Notes: generated by a model not told the origin, from the letters alone. Shown: positions 7,617 through 17,385, numbered from the stretch's first letter. The stretch: 64,000 bases of DNA from an uncultured Clostridia bacterium (GCA_937876205.1 CALEII010000004.1:9665-73664); one strand, 5' to 3'. Numbers and translations are program-made.

Positions 7617-8894
7617 ATGGATATTATTATTCTGTTATTTGTAATTCTGACAACTGTATTTTCACTACTGGCTCTGATTTTTTCACTCAGGGCGTCAAAA
7701 AAAGGTGACAACAGAAATGACACTGTGATTGAGGCAAAAATCACAGCTCTTTCAGACACTGTTTCCCGTGAGATGTCTGCCGCAAGAAGCGAAAATGCAC
7801 GCACTACTGACGGCATTAAAGACAAAATCAATGAAATGAGTGAAAAGAATGTGACAATGCAGCACAGAGTTGTTTCTTCTGTCAATGAATCGCTTCTTGA
7901 AATCAAGACTGCAAATGCACAACAGAATGAGAAAATTATCACAACTCTCACTCAGGCTGTTGAAAAAATGACTGAAAAAAATGAGAAAAAGCTTGAAGAA
8001 ATGCGTGCAACTGTTGATGAAAAGCTCACATCGACACTCACCACAAGACTTGATTCTTCATTCAAAACGGTATCGGGCCAGCTTGAGAAATTATACACAT
8101 CACTCGGCGAAATGAAAGAGCTTTCAGGCGGAATAACACAGAATGTTTCATCACTCAACAGAGTGCTTACAAATGTCAAGGCAAGAGGCACGTGGGCTGA
8201 GTATCTGCTTGAAGGAATCCTTGACCAGACAGTGCCGAATATGTACATAAAGAATTTCAAGCCCGAGGGACTCAAGGATTTTGTTGAGTTTGCAGTAAAG
8301 CTCCCCTCAGGTGAAGACAGCAAAAAAATAACATATCTGCCTATTGACTCAAAATTCCCTATGGAAGACTATGCAAGACTCTGTGCAGCTGCCGATTCAG
8401 CAGATGCTGAAGCTGTTGCTGAGGCAAGAAAAGCTCTCGAAAGACGGGTTCTTGATGAGGCAAAGGCTGTGTCAAAATATATCTCTGTACCCGAGACAAC
8501 CCCATTTGCAATTATGTATCTTGCAACAGAGGGGCTTTATGCAGAAATTGCATCGTCAAAATCAGGTCTTTTTGAAAGAATACAGAATGAATTCAGTGTT
8601 ATGATTGCAGGTCCCACAACAATAACAGCACTGCTCAATTCAGTCGCTATGGGTCTTCGCACAATGGCAGTCAATGAAAAGGCAAACGAAATAAAAGACC
8701 TGCTTGCAGCAATCAAAAAACAGTATGACAGCTTTGATACAATTCTCGTTAAGGTCAAGAAGAAAATTTCCGAAGCCGATGCTTCACTTGAGGAAGCAAC
8801 AAGAAGAAACAATATTATTCAGAAAAAGCTCAAAAACATTGATGCCGCAGACAGCCTGACGGCAGATAATCTGCTCGGAATTACGGAAGAATAA
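7617..8894 (+). CDS. rmuC: RmuC family DNA recombination/limiting protein
   Basis: Protein of 425 residues with an N-terminal membrane helix (about 3-25), a long coiled coil (about 35-165) and a C-terminal RmuC domain related to nuclease folds (about 170-390), including TWAEYLLEGILDQ and the stretch ending TYLPIDSKFPMEDYARL. RmuC limits inversions at short inverted repeats in E. coli; its biochemical activity is still inferred from the fold. Coupled to GAGGTG nine bases before ATG. It precedes the GH3 gene by 81 bases with no terminator, but the latter has its own ribosome site and a TATAAT, so the two may be separate units. Confidence 0.92.
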   Translation: MDIIILLFVILTTVFSLLALIFSLRASKKGDNRNDTVIEAKITALSDTVSREMSAARSENARTTDGIKDKINEMSEKNVTMQHRVVSSVNESLLEIKTANAQQNEKIITTLTQAVEKMTEKNEKKLEEMRATVDEKLTSTLTTRLDSSFKTVSGQLEKLYTSLGEMKELSGGITQNVSSLNRVLTNVKARGTWAEYLLEGILDQTVPNMYIKNFKPEGLKDFVEFAVKLPSGEDSKKITYLPIDSKFPMEDYARLCAAADSADAEAVAEARKALERRVLDEAKAVSKYISVPETTPFAIMYLATEGLYAEIASSKSGLFERIQNEFSVMIAGPTTITALLNSVAMGLRTMAVNEKANEIKDLLAAIKKQYDSFDTILVKVKKKISEADASLEEATRRNNIIQKKLKNIDAADSLTADNLLGITEE

Positions 8895-8975
8895 AAAATT
8901 AACAAAATACTGATGAATTGTGCATCATATTATGATATAATAAATTTGTTATGTACATATTTCAGGAGGTAAATC

Positions 8976-11414
8976 ATGAAACACGGTGACATTATTGCAA
9001 AAATGACCCTTCAGCAGAAAGCAGATTTCTGCTCAGGTAAAGACTTCTGGCATCTTCAGGAAAATGAAGAACTCGGTCTTCCTTCAATTATGGTCTGTGA
9101 CGGCCCTCACGGTCTGAGAAAGAAGAAAGAAAAGAAAGAAAAAGGCGAGCTTATGAGCTCAAAGCCTGCAACCTGCTTCCCCACAGCTGTTACAACAGCA
9201 AGCTCATGGAATCCTGAGCTTATAGAGGAAATGGGTAAGGCTCTGGGTGAAGAATGTCTTGAAGAAAAGGTTTCCGTACTTCTCGGCCCCGGTGCAAATA
9301 TCAAGCGTTCACCTCTTTGCGGCAGAAATTTTGAGTATTTCTCAGAAGACCCCTATCTTGCAGGCAGAATCGGCACAGCATTTGTAAAGGGTGTTCAGTC
9401 AAGAGGTATAGGCACATCACTCAAGCATTTTGCTGCCAACAATCAGGAAACAAGAAGAATGACTGTTGACTCTGTTGTTGATGAAAGAACACTGCGTGAA
9501 ATATATCTTGCAGCATTTGAACCCATTGTAAGAGAAGCTCAGCCCTGGACTGTTATGAATGCCTACAACCGTCTTAACGGTGAATACTGTGCAGAGCACA
9601 AGTGGCTTCTTAATGATGTCCTGCGTGACGAATGGGGCTTTAAAGGTATCGTTGTAACAGACTGGGGTGCAAACAATGACAAGGTGCTCGGTCTTAAAGC
9701 AGGTCAGGACCTTGAAATGCCAACCTCCTACGGTATAGCTGCAGCAAAAATCGTTGAAGCTGTAAAGAACGGCGAGCTTGACGAAGCAATTGTTGACATC
9801 TGCGTTGACAGAATACTTGACCTTATCCTCAAGTCAAAGGAAAATCTTCGTGACTATGTGGCTGACAAGGATGCACATCACGCTCTCGCAAGAAAAATTG
9901 CAGGCGAATCAATGGTGCTTCTCAAGAATAAAAACAATATACTTCCTCTTGACAAGTCAAAGAAAATTGCTCTTATCGGTGAAATGGCAAAGAACCCCCG
10001 TTATCAGGGTGCAGGCTCATCACTTATCAACCCCACAAAGCTTGACAATTCATTTGACGAGCTGATGAATGAGGGCGTAAGCTTTGAATATGCAGAAGGC
10101 TATGTAAGAAAGTCAGACAAGCCTGATGAAAAGCTCATTGCAGAAGCAGCAGATAAGGCAAAGAATGCAGATATTGCAGTTCTTTTCATCGGTCTTACAG
10201 AATCATACGAAACAGAAGGCAATGACAGAAAGCACATCAGCCTCCCCGAAAGCCACAACGCTCTTGTTGATGCAGTATGCGCAGTGTGTGAAAAGGTTGT
10301 TGTTGTTCTTTCAGGTGGTTGTCCCGTTACAATGCCCTGGCTTGACAAGGTTGATGCAGTGCTCAACGGCTATCTCGGCGGTCAGGCAGGCGGCACAGCA
10401 ATAGTTGATATTCTTCTCGGCAAGGTCAACCCCTCAGGTAAGCTTGCAGAAACATATCCCCTTGCACTTGAAGAAACAGCATCAACAGCTAACTTCCCCG
10501 GCAATCCCCTCACAGTTGAATACCGTGAAGGCATCTATGTTGGCTACAGATATTTTGACACTGCAAAGAAAGATGTTCTCTTCCCCTTCGGTTACGGTCT
10601 TTCATACACAAGCTTTGAGTATTCCGATATGAAGCTCTCAGCAAAGAATATCAAAGACACCGACACTCTCACAGTTTCCTTCACAGTTAAGAACACAGGC
10701 TCTGTTGCAGGTGCAGAAATTGCTCAGGTTTATGTAAAGGATACAGACTCAACAATCTTCCGTCCCGAAAAGGAACTTAAGGGCTTTAAGAAGGTTTATC
10801 TTGAAGCAGGTGAAGAAAAGGAAGTTGAAATCACACTTGATAAGCGTTCATTTGCTTATTATAATGTTGAGCTTCACGACTGGCACGTTGAAAGCGGTGA
10901 TTTTGAAATTCTTGTCGGTGCATCAAGCCGTGACATAAGACTTTCTGACACAATAACAGCAGAATCCACAGTTACAGCTGCAATACCCGACTACAGACAG
11001 GTTGCTCCCTGCTACTACGGTGCTGATGTTATGGATGTACCTGCAGAGCAGTTTGAAGCTCTTCTGGGCAGACCCATTCCCCTTACACACAGAGACCCCA
11101 ATGTGCCTCTGGGAATCAACAACACTCTTGAGGACTCAATGAGCGGCAAGGCAGGCTCAAAAATCTGCAAGCTCGTCAAGAAGATTATGGCTATGATGCC
11201 CGATGACGGCAACAAGGATATGATGGAAGCAATGGCTCTGCAGATTCCTATAAGATGTATGATGTCTATGAGTATGGGCGTTCTTTCTGAGAAAATGGCA
11301 AACGGAATTCTCGACATTCTCAATGACAAAGGTGTATGCAAGGGTCTCGGCAAGATACTTTCAGGTATAGGCAATGCCCTCAAAAATATGAAAAACCTTT
11401 TCAACTCAATCTGA
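8976..11414 (+). CDS. Glycoside hydrolase family 3 (beta-glucosidase-like), cytosolic
   Basis: Enzyme of 812 residues that should hydrolyse beta-linked sugars from non-reducing ends. Order: GH3 N-terminal barrel (about 25-280) with substrate motif KHFAANNQE (150-158) and nucleophile Asp229 in VVTDWGA; GH3 C-terminal domain (about 310-535); fibronectin III-like domain (about 560-650). Beyond it lies a further ~150-residue Met-rich helical extension not standard in the family. There is no signal peptide, so it acts on imported oligosaccharides or glycosides. CAGGAGG precedes ATG; a TATAAT at 8936-8941 may be its -10. A clear terminator follows. Confidence 0.94.
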   Translation: MKHGDIIAKMTLQQKADFCSGKDFWHLQENEELGLPSIMVCDGPHGLRKKKEKKEKGELMSSKPATCFPTAVTTASSWNPELIEEMGKALGEECLEEKVSVLLGPGANIKRSPLCGRNFEYFSEDPYLAGRIGTAFVKGVQSRGIGTSLKHFAANNQETRRMTVDSVVDERTLREIYLAAFEPIVREAQPWTVMNAYNRLNGEYCAEHKWLLNDVLRDEWGFKGIVVTDWGANNDKVLGLKAGQDLEMPTSYGIAAAKIVEAVKNGELDEAIVDICVDRILDLILKSKENLRDYVADKDAHHALARKIAGESMVLLKNKNNILPLDKSKKIALIGEMAKNPRYQGAGSSLINPTKLDNSFDELMNEGVSFEYAEGYVRKSDKPDEKLIAEAADKAKNADIAVLFIGLTESYETEGNDRKHISLPESHNALVDAVCAVCEKVVVVLSGGCPVTMPWLDKVDAVLNGYLGGQAGGTAIVDILLGKVNPSGKLAETYPLALEETASTANFPGNPLTVEYREGIYVGYRYFDTAKKDVLFPFGYGLSYTSFEYSDMKLSAKNIKDTDTLTVSFTVKNTGSVAGAEIAQVYVKDTDSTIFRPEKELKGFKKVYLEAGEEKEVEITLDKRSFAYYNVELHDWHVESGDFEILVGASSRDIRLSDTITAESTVTAAIPDYRQVAPCYYGADVMDVPAEQFEALLGRPIPLTHRDPNVPLGINNTLEDSMSGKAGSKICKLVKKIMAMMPDDGNKDMMEAMALQIPIRCMMSMSMGVLSEKMANGILDILNDKGVCKGLGKILSGIGNALKNMKNLFNSI

Positions 11415-11422
11415 TATAATTT

Positions 11423-11454
11423 CAGGGACTGTACAAATCAGTCCCTGTTTTTTT
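11423..11454 (+). terminator. Terminator after GH3 gene
   Basis: CAGGGACTG / CAGTCCCTG perfect 9-bp stem (11423-11431, 11439-11447) followed by seven T. Confidence 0.93.
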
Positions 11455-11509
11455 GAATATTTGCACACTTTTTGTCGTCAAAAAAGTGTAATTTTCCTTA
11501 CATTTTATA

Positions 11510-11538
11510 TTGCAATTTAAGAAACTCTGTAATATAAT
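11510..11538 (+). promoter_or_regulatory. Promoter of ddh
   Basis: TTGCAA (11510-11515), 17 bases, TATAAT (11533-11538), 33 bases before the start codon. Confidence 0.75.
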
Positions 11539-11571
11539 TTTTTATATCTTTTTCTGAAAGGATGAATTTTA

Positions 11572-12552
11572 ATGATAAAAATTGCAATTGCAGGCTACGG
11601 CAATCTTGGCAGAGGCGTTGAAAGTGCCGTATCCAAATGTGACGATATGGAGCTTGTGGCTCTTTTCACAAGAAGAGACCCGCAGACAGTCAAGCCCGTT
11701 ACCGATATTCCCGTTTATAATATTGACAAGGCCTGCGAAATGGCAGATAAAATAGATGTTATGATTCTTTGCGGCGGCTCAGCAAAAGACCTGCCTGAGC
11801 AGACTCCCGCAATGGCTGAGTATTTCAATGTTGTTGACTCATTTGACACTCACGCAAGAATACCTGAGCACTTTGCAAATGTAGATGCAGTATGCAAAAA
11901 AAGCGGTAAGGTAGGCATAATTTCAATCGGCTGGGACCCCGGTCTTTTTTCACTTAACCGTATGCTCGGTCAGGCAATTCTTCCCTGCGGCAGTGATTAC
12001 ACATTCTGGGGAAAAGGCGTCAGTCAGGGGCATTCAGATGCTATCCGTCGCATTGAGGGTGTAAAGGATGCCCGACAGTACACAATTCCCGTTGATGAAG
12101 CTCTTGCAAAGGTCAGAAACGGTGAAAATCCTGTGCTTTCAACACGTCAGAAGCACACAAGAGAGTGTTTTGTTGTGGCTGAAGACGGCGCAGACCTCAA
12201 GGCAATTGAAGAACAGATTGTCACAATGCCTAACTACTTTGCAGATTATGATACAACTGTTCATTTCATCAGCGAAGATGAGCTTATGAGAGACCACAAG
12301 GGTATTCCTCACGGAGGTATGGTTTTCAGAACAGGCACAACAGGTTTTGATAACGGCAATAAGCATATAATTGAATATAAGCTCACTCTTGATTCTAACC
12401 CCGAATTCACATCAAGCGTGCTCGTTGCTTATGCAAGAGCTGCATACAGACTTGCACAGGAGGGCAACTCAGGCTGTAAGACAATTTTTGATGTTGCCCC
12501 TGCGTATATCCACCCTGCATCATCAGAGGAATTAAGAAAGAATTTGCTGTAA
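11572..12552 (+). CDS. ddh: meso-Diaminopimelate dehydrogenase
   Basis: NADPH-dependent enzyme of 326 residues that converts tetrahydrodipicolinate plus ammonia to meso-diaminopimelate in one step, feeding lysine and peptidoglycan synthesis. The Rossmann motif AGYGNLGRG is at residues 7-15. The central SIGWDPGLFSLNR and GKGVSQGHSDAIRRI segments are diagnostic of the Ddh family. Length matches known enzymes. Ribosome site GAAAGGA precedes ATG by ten bases. It is a single-gene unit with its own promoter and a terminator shared with the convergent DUF1015 gene, not linked to dapA or dapB. Confidence 0.96.
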   Translation: MIKIAIAGYGNLGRGVESAVSKCDDMELVALFTRRDPQTVKPVTDIPVYNIDKACEMADKIDVMILCGGSAKDLPEQTPAMAEYFNVVDSFDTHARIPEHFANVDAVCKKSGKVGIISIGWDPGLFSLNRMLGQAILPCGSDYTFWGKGVSQGHSDAIRRIEGVKDARQYTIPVDEALAKVRNGENPVLSTRQKHTRECFVVAEDGADLKAIEEQIVTMPNYFADYDTTVHFISEDELMRDHKGIPHGGMVFRTGTTGFDNGNKHIIEYKLTLDSNPEFTSSVLVAYARAAYRLAQEGNSGCKTIFDVAPAYIHPASSEELRKNLL

Positions 12553-12601
12553 TAAAAGTATTGTGCAACAAGTTGAATTTCTGAGTTCGGAATAAAAACG
12601 A

Positions 12602-12631
12602 AATCCCCGCCGATCGGCGAGGATTTTTTGA
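12602..12631. terminator. Bidirectional terminator
   Basis: Core palindrome CGCCGATCGGCG with flanking AATCC / GGATT arms and T tracts on both sides, between convergent ddh and the DUF1015 gene. Confidence 0.85.
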
Positions 12632-12633
12632 TA

Positions 12634-13872
12634 TTATGAAAGTTTATGAATAAACAATCCGCTCAGAAGCTTAGGCTCAAACCAGGTTGATTTGGGCGGC
12701 ATAACCTTACCTGCATCAGCTATATCCATCAGGTCATCAAGTGTTGTGGGAAACATTGAGAAAGCAATATTCATATCAAGAGCGCATCGTCTTTCAAGCT
12801 CCTCAAGACCTCTGATACCGCCGACAAAGTCAATTCTCTTATCTGTTCTGGGGTCTTCTATGCCGAAAACAGGTGTGATTACATTCTTCTGAAGAATAGA
12901 AACGTCAAGTCTGTCAACGGGGTCTGTTCCGTCAAATGTGCCGTCCTTTGCCGTAAGCTTATACCACTCGTTGTCAATATACATACCGAATGTGTGTTTC
13001 TTTTCGGGGTGGTAAATACCGTCATTTTTCTGAATATCAAATTTCTCTGAAATTTCTGCAAGAAGTCCGTCCTTAGTCTTGCCGTTGTAATCTGCAATAA
13101 GACGGTTATAATCCATAATTGCAAGGTCATCGCTTCTGAAATACACAGCAAGGAAGAAATTAAACTCCTCACTGCCGTTATAACCGGGATTTGCTTCACG
13201 GCGCTTCATACCGACCTTGACGGCAGAAGCAGCTCTGTGATGACCGTCTGCAATATAGAGATAAGGTATATTCTCAAACGCATCAGCAATGGTTTTTATA
13301 TCCTCTTCACAGTCAACAACCCAGACTGTATTGCCTATGCCGTCGTCTGTCACAAAATCATACTCAGCCTCTTTTGCAACATACTTTGCAATTACGGCAT
13401 CAACCGTTTCATTTCCTCTGTATGTCAGAAAAATGGGGCCTGTGTTTGCATCGCAGTAATCAACATGATTTATTCTGTCTGCCTCTTTATCGGCTCTTGT
13501 GAATTCGTGTTTTCTGATTACATTATTTATATAGTCATCAATGGATGCACAGCCTACAATGCCTGTCTGCGCTCTGCCGTTCATAATCTGACGGTAGATA
13601 TAAAGGCAGGGCTTTTCATCCTGAATACATATTCCGTCCTCTGAAAGTCTGTCAAGATTTTCTCTTGCTTTCAGATAAACCTTTTCATCATATATATAAG
13701 TGCCCTCGGGCAGGTCGATTTCTGCCTTGTCAACGTGAAGGAATGACAAGGGGTTGCCCTTTACCATTTCCTTTGCCTCTGCACTGTTCATAACATCGTA
13801 TGGAAGCGCTGCTACCTTTGCTGCATTTTCTTTTGTAGGGCGTACTGCCCTGAACGGTCTTAAAACTGACAT
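12634..13872 (-). CDS. DUF1015 family protein
   Basis: Cytosolic protein of 412 residues that spans the whole DUF1015 family: N-terminal RPFRAVRP, YDVMN near 25-29, HEFTRADKEADRI near 122 and the central ADGHHRAASAV at 208-218. The D-G-H-H-R motif resembles the nucleotide-binding box of the ParB/Srx superfamily, which includes free-serine kinases; a kinase-like activity is only an inference. In several Firmicutes DUF1015 genes lie beside serine biosynthesis genes, but here it follows an oligopeptide-binding lipoprotein gene by 11 bases, so the two are probably cotranscribed. GGAG precedes the start codon. Confidence 0.85.
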   Translation of the reverse strand: MSVLRPFRAVRPTKENAAKVAALPYDVMNSAEAKEMVKGNPLSFLHVDKAEIDLPEGTYIYDEKVYLKARENLDRLSEDGICIQDEKPCLYIYRQIMNGRAQTGIVGCASIDDYINNVIRKHEFTRADKEADRINHVDYCDANTGPIFLTYRGNETVDAVIAKYVAKEAEYDFVTDDGIGNTVWVVDCEEDIKTIADAFENIPYLYIADGHHRAASAVKVGMKRREANPGYNGSEEFNFFLAVYFRSDDLAIMDYNRLIADYNGKTKDGLLAEISEKFDIQKNDGIYHPEKKHTFGMYIDNEWYKLTAKDGTFDGTDPVDRLDVSILQKNVITPVFGIEDPRTDKRIDFVGGIRGLEELERRCALDMNIAFSMFPTTLDDLMDIADAGKVMPPKSTWFEPKLLSGLFIHKLS

Positions 13873-13883
13873 ATTTTTACTCC

Positions 13884-15515
13884 TTATACCAAAGTTCCGT
13901 TTCTGAAATAAACTTCACTCTCTGAGAATGAATATATTCCCGAAACTCCTTTTCCCGTGACAAAATATGATGCCTCGGTGAAAGCAGGTATCACAACAGC
14001 GTGTGATATGAGCGACTGCTCACAGCTTTTGTACACATCAATTTTCTGCTCTTCGGTCATCTGACCTGACAGAGAATTGATAAGTGCATCATAATTTGAA
14101 TTTTTATATCCCGAAACATTATAGTCAGAGGCTGACATATATGTTCTGAAATACTCTGCAGTGTTTGTGGCTGTGACAGTCACAGGCAGAAACGCAATCT
14201 GATAATTGCCTGAATTCAGCATACTGACAGCCTTTTCTCTTGACTGAACATCGATTTTTATGTCAAGACCGAATACCCTCTGCCAGAGCTGAATCTGTTT
14301 TGTGACGCCCTGCGCAAAATCCTCTGTTGTGAGTACCGTAACTGTGGATTCAGTCAGTATATTCTCATTGTTGACAGTGGCACCTGAAAAATACTCCGCA
14401 GCTTTTTTTTCATCGTATGCTACAGGGTGAGGCGTGTACTCATAATGAGGAGCAAGCGAACTCAGAAGCACCCTGTCGGTCTTGCTTTCAATATAATCAG
14501 GCGGAGTGAGAAGTGACATATCAACTGCCGACGCAAATGCCACTCTCAGGTCCGTAACTGCGAAATCAGCAGTGTTACCGTTAAACCAATACCCCCAGAG
14601 AACATCATTTCTTGCAGACAATGCAAAGCCCTTGTTCTCAGTAAACATTACGGAATCATATGCAGAAACATAGCCTGCATCATAGGTACCTGCTTCAATT
14701 TTACCGGCTACAGAAGAAGCGTCCTCAACATAATAAACCCAAACTCTGTCATTGAGTGCCTTGCTTTCTCCCGTATAGAGAGGATTCTTCTCAAGTCTTA
14801 TTACAGAGCCGTCACTCCAGCGGTAAACAATATATACACCGTTACACAGCATATATTCCATTGCAAGACCGTATCTGCCACGGCAGGCATTGAAAAACTG
14901 CTCATTACAAGGCATTGCCGCAAGTCTTGTCAGATAATACAGAAAATTCGGATCAGGCTGTTCAAGAGTTATTCTGAGAGTGTAATCGTCAACAGCCTCA
15001 ACAGCAAGCTCACTTACCTGCTTTTTGCCTGCAAGAATCAGTGCTGCGTTCTTTATTGAAGCAAGATATTTTCCGTCTGCAGCATTTGTGGCAGGGTCAA
15101 CTGCACGCTTAAGACCGAAAACATAGTCCTTGGCAGTGACACGCTCGTCAAAATCTGCCGGTATACGTGATTTTTCGGCATCTGTGTCGCTCAGCTCCTC
15201 CTTTGAGGTGTTGGTAAGATACCATTTTGCATCACGTCTGAGTGAAAATGTATACACAAGGTCATCTGAAGAAACACTCCAGGTGTCTGCACCTGCAGGC
15301 ACAATTCTGCCGTTTTCATCAACACGCACGAGTCCCTCAAAACAGTTGTATGCTATCATTTTTGATGATGCGTCTGCCGCTATCTGAGGGTCAATTGAAA
15401 CAAAATCCTCAGTAACAGGATAATACAGCTGCATATCGGTCTCTTCTTTTTTGCAAGATGAGAAAAGAGAACATATTAAAATCAGAATTAGTAAAAGTGA
15501 AATAAATTTTCGCAT
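13884..15515 (-). CDS. Oligopeptide ABC transporter substrate-binding lipoprotein (SBP family 5)
   Basis: Extracytoplasmic solute-binding protein of 543 residues. The start at 15515 follows AGGTG; an in-frame ATG at 15554 lacks a ribosome site. Residues 1-20 are a lipoprotein signal with lipobox LFSSC, acylated at Cys21. The body matches family 5 binding proteins (OppA/DppA type), with YNCFEGLVRVDENGRIVPA and FGLKRAVDPAT regions near the N-terminus and the family's C-terminal YKSCEQSLISHAVVIPA segment. No permease or ATPase genes are adjacent, so it is an orphan receptor that must share a transporter encoded elsewhere or act as a sensor. It is first gene of a probable two-gene unit with the DUF1015 gene. 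Confidence 0.92.
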   Translation of the reverse strand: MRKFISLLLILILICSLFSSCKKEETDMQLYYPVTEDFVSIDPQIAADASSKMIAYNCFEGLVRVDENGRIVPAGADTWSVSSDDLVYTFSLRRDAKWYLTNTSKEELSDTDAEKSRIPADFDERVTAKDYVFGLKRAVDPATNAADGKYLASIKNAALILAGKKQVSELAVEAVDDYTLRITLEQPDPNFLYYLTRLAAMPCNEQFFNACRGRYGLAMEYMLCNGVYIVYRWSDGSVIRLEKNPLYTGESKALNDRVWVYYVEDASSVAGKIEAGTYDAGYVSAYDSVMFTENKGFALSARNDVLWGYWFNGNTADFAVTDLRVAFASAVDMSLLTPPDYIESKTDRVLLSSLAPHYEYTPHPVAYDEKKAAEYFSGATVNNENILTESTVTVLTTEDFAQGVTKQIQLWQRVFGLDIKIDVQSREKAVSMLNSGNYQIAFLPVTVTATNTAEYFRTYMSASDYNVSGYKNSNYDALINSLSGQMTEEQKIDVYKSCEQSLISHAVVIPAFTEASYFVTGKGVSGIYSFSESEVYFRNGTLV

Positions 15516-15604
15516 ATAAACACCTGAATGATTATTTGTCGGGTTTATCCTCAAGAAATCTTTGTTTTATCTTATCACAAAAAAATCTGTCTTGCAATAT
15601 TAAA

Positions 15605-15633
15605 TTGACAAAGCAGGTGTTTTTTGATACTAT
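15605..15633 (+). promoter_or_regulatory. Promoter of the dockerin-azlCD unit
   Basis: TTGACA (15605-15610), 17 bases, TACTAT (15628-15633), with an overlapping TATAAT at 15631. AAGGAGAG and the start codon follow closely. Confidence 0.7.
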
Positions 15634-15654
15634 AATATAAAAGGAGAGATAAAG

Positions 15655-16329
15655 ATGAAAAAGATGCTTTCAGTTCTGCTCGCTGTTGCCATATTGTTTT
15701 CTTTCGGTGCAATTGCTTCGGCAACAAGCTACAGAGACCCTATTGACGGGATAAAAATGCACCCCGGTCTTAATCCCGTTGTGAAATTCATTGATAATAA
15801 CAGATATGAATATACACTTTACGCCGTTGAGATGGACGGCATAACAAACGCAGATATCAGCCTGATTTATCCCTCAAATATAATGGTTGAGGAGTTCAAA
15901 GAAAAAGGCGATTTCGATATGTGTATCCACCACGACACAGGTGACAGACTGAACATTTCATTTATGTATGAAACAGAAAACACAAGCGAAGCCTTCAAGC
16001 TTTTCACAGTCACTTTTTCATATATAGGTGAGCCTGAGTATCCGCAGGTCAATCTGACAAACCTTGCGGGCACATTCATAAAAACTGTCGCAGAGATTGT
16101 ATTTATCAATGAAAAAGGTGATGAAATAACACTGACTGCAGGCGATATTGATATGAACGGCAAAATAACAGCTGCCGATGCACGCCTTGTTCTCAGACAT
16201 TCTTCAAAGCTTGAGACTCTTACAGCTGCTCAGCAGAAAAATGCAGATGTCAACGGTGACGGCAGAATCACATCATCCGATGCACGTCTCATTCTCCGTG
16301 TGGCATCGGGAATTGACAAGGGCTTCTGA
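15655..16329 (+). CDS. Secreted protein with C-terminal type I dockerin
   Basis: Exported protein of 224 residues. Residues 1-23 form a signal peptide ending Ala-Ser-Ala. Residues about 35-155 are a beta-rich module; its strand pattern (ADISLIYPSNI, LNISFMYETEN, AFKLFTVTFSYIG) faintly resembles a cohesin-like or carbohydrate-binding sandwich, but this is a guess. Residues about 161-220 are a type I dockerin with two calcium-loop repeats: DIDMNGKITAADARLVLR and DVNGDGRITSSDARLILR. Dockerins bind cohesins on scaffoldins or cell-surface proteins. The stop codon is only two bases before azlC, so it is the first gene of a unit with azlCD, an unexpected partnership. Confidence 0.82.
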   Translation: MKKMLSVLLAVAILFSFGAIASATSYRDPIDGIKMHPGLNPVVKFIDNNRYEYTLYAVEMDGITNADISLIYPSNIMVEEFKEKGDFDMCIHHDTGDRLNISFMYETENTSEAFKLFTVTFSYIGEPEYPQVNLTNLAGTFIKTVAEIVFINEKGDEITLTAGDIDMNGKITAADARLVLRHSSKLETLTAAQQKNADVNGDGRITSSDARLILRVASGIDKGF

Positions 16330-16331
16330 TT

Positions 16332-17042
16332 ATGAATAATAAAGGAATCATAAAGCGGTCATTTCTGGCCGCTTTTCCCTATACAGTGCCTATTCTTGCA
16401 GGCTTTCTGTTTCTGGGAATCACATACGGAATATATATGAATGTATCGGGTTTCAGCTTTCTGTACCCGATGCTTATGAGTATGACTGTTTTTGCAGGCT
16501 CTGCCGAGTTCGTGACAGTCAGTATACTTCTGGGCGGATTCGAGCCACTGCAGGCTTTTCTTATGATACTTATGATAAATGCAAGACATCTTTTTTACGG
16601 CATTTCTCTGCTTGAAAAGTACCGTGGTACGGGCTGGAAGAAGTTTTATCTGATTTTCGGTATGTGCGATGAAAGCTTTTCGGTGAACTGCTCTGCAGAA
16701 ATACCCGAGAATGCGGACAAAGGCTGGTTTATGTTTTTTGTCACACTTCTCAATCAGACCTATTGGGTGACGGGTGCAACCCTCGGCGGAATTTTCGGTT
16801 CATTTATCAGCTTTAACACCGAGGGCCTTGATTTCTGTATGACTGCAATGTTTGTGGTAATTTTTCTTGAAAACTGGCTCAAGGAGAAAAACCATACAAG
16901 CTCTGTCATCGGCATTATTCTGCCCGTAATCTGTCTTATAATTTTCGGACCCGATAAATTCATCATTCCTTCAATGCTTATGATAATTGCGGCACTGACA
17001 TTTCTCAGACGGCCCCTTGAGAAAGGCGGTGCGGCAGTATGA
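16332..17042 (+). CDS. azlC: AzlC family branched-chain amino acid exporter, large subunit
   Basis: Integral membrane protein of 236 residues with about seven hydrophobic helices. It matches the AzlC family (large subunit of the AzlCD branched-chain amino acid exporter), with FAGSAEFV near 55-62, NARHLFYGISL near 83-93 and FGMCDESFS near 110-118. Works with AzlD, whose gene overlaps its end by four bases (ATGA). The start codon lies two bases after the dockerin stop, with GACAAGGG as possible ribosome site, so translation may be coupled to the upstream gene. Regulation follows the promoter at 15605. Confidence 0.93.
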   Translation: MNNKGIIKRSFLAAFPYTVPILAGFLFLGITYGIYMNVSGFSFLYPMLMSMTVFAGSAEFVTVSILLGGFEPLQAFLMILMINARHLFYGISLLEKYRGTGWKKFYLIFGMCDESFSVNCSAEIPENADKGWFMFFVTLLNQTYWVTGATLGGIFGSFISFNTEGLDFCMTAMFVVIFLENWLKEKNHTSSVIGIILPVICLIIFGPDKFIIPSMLMIIAALTFLRRPLEKGGAAV

Positions 17043-17365
17043 CTGTAACTGAGCAGATAATCACTGTTGCGATGGTGATTCTTGCAACGCTCATAACAAG
17101 ATTTCTTCCATTTCTGATTTTCCCTGCAGGGAAAGAAACACCGAAATTTATAAAATACCTCGGCAAGGTACTCCCTGCCGCCGTTTTCGGTCTTCTTGCG
17201 GTATATTGCCTTAAAAATGTTAACTTTTCTGAATGCAGCCACGGCTTGCCTGAGCTGATTGCAGTGGCTGCTGTTGTCGGACTTCATCTGTGGAAAAGAC
17301 AGATGCTTCTCTCAATTGCAGGCGGTACGGTAATCTATATGCTTCTGGTTCAGCTTGTTTTTTAG
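17039..17365 (+). CDS. azlD: AzlD family branched-chain amino acid exporter, small subunit
   Basis: Small membrane protein of 108 residues with three or four hydrophobic helices, the usual AzlD size. TRFLPFLIFP near residues 21-30 and KYLGKVLPAAVFGLLAVYCL near 40-59 are typical. It overlaps azlC by four bases, which fixes the pairing and implies translational coupling. Forms the export complex for leucine, isoleucine and valine analogues with AzlC in the membrane. No clear terminator follows; the next gene has its own promoter. Confidence 0.92.
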   Translation: MTVTEQIITVAMVILATLITRFLPFLIFPAGKETPKFIKYLGKVLPAAVFGLLAVYCLKNVNFSECSHGLPELIAVAAVVGLHLWKRQMLLSIAGGTVIYMLLVQLVF

Positions 17366-17385
17366 AAAAGTTTACCTTTTTGTAA

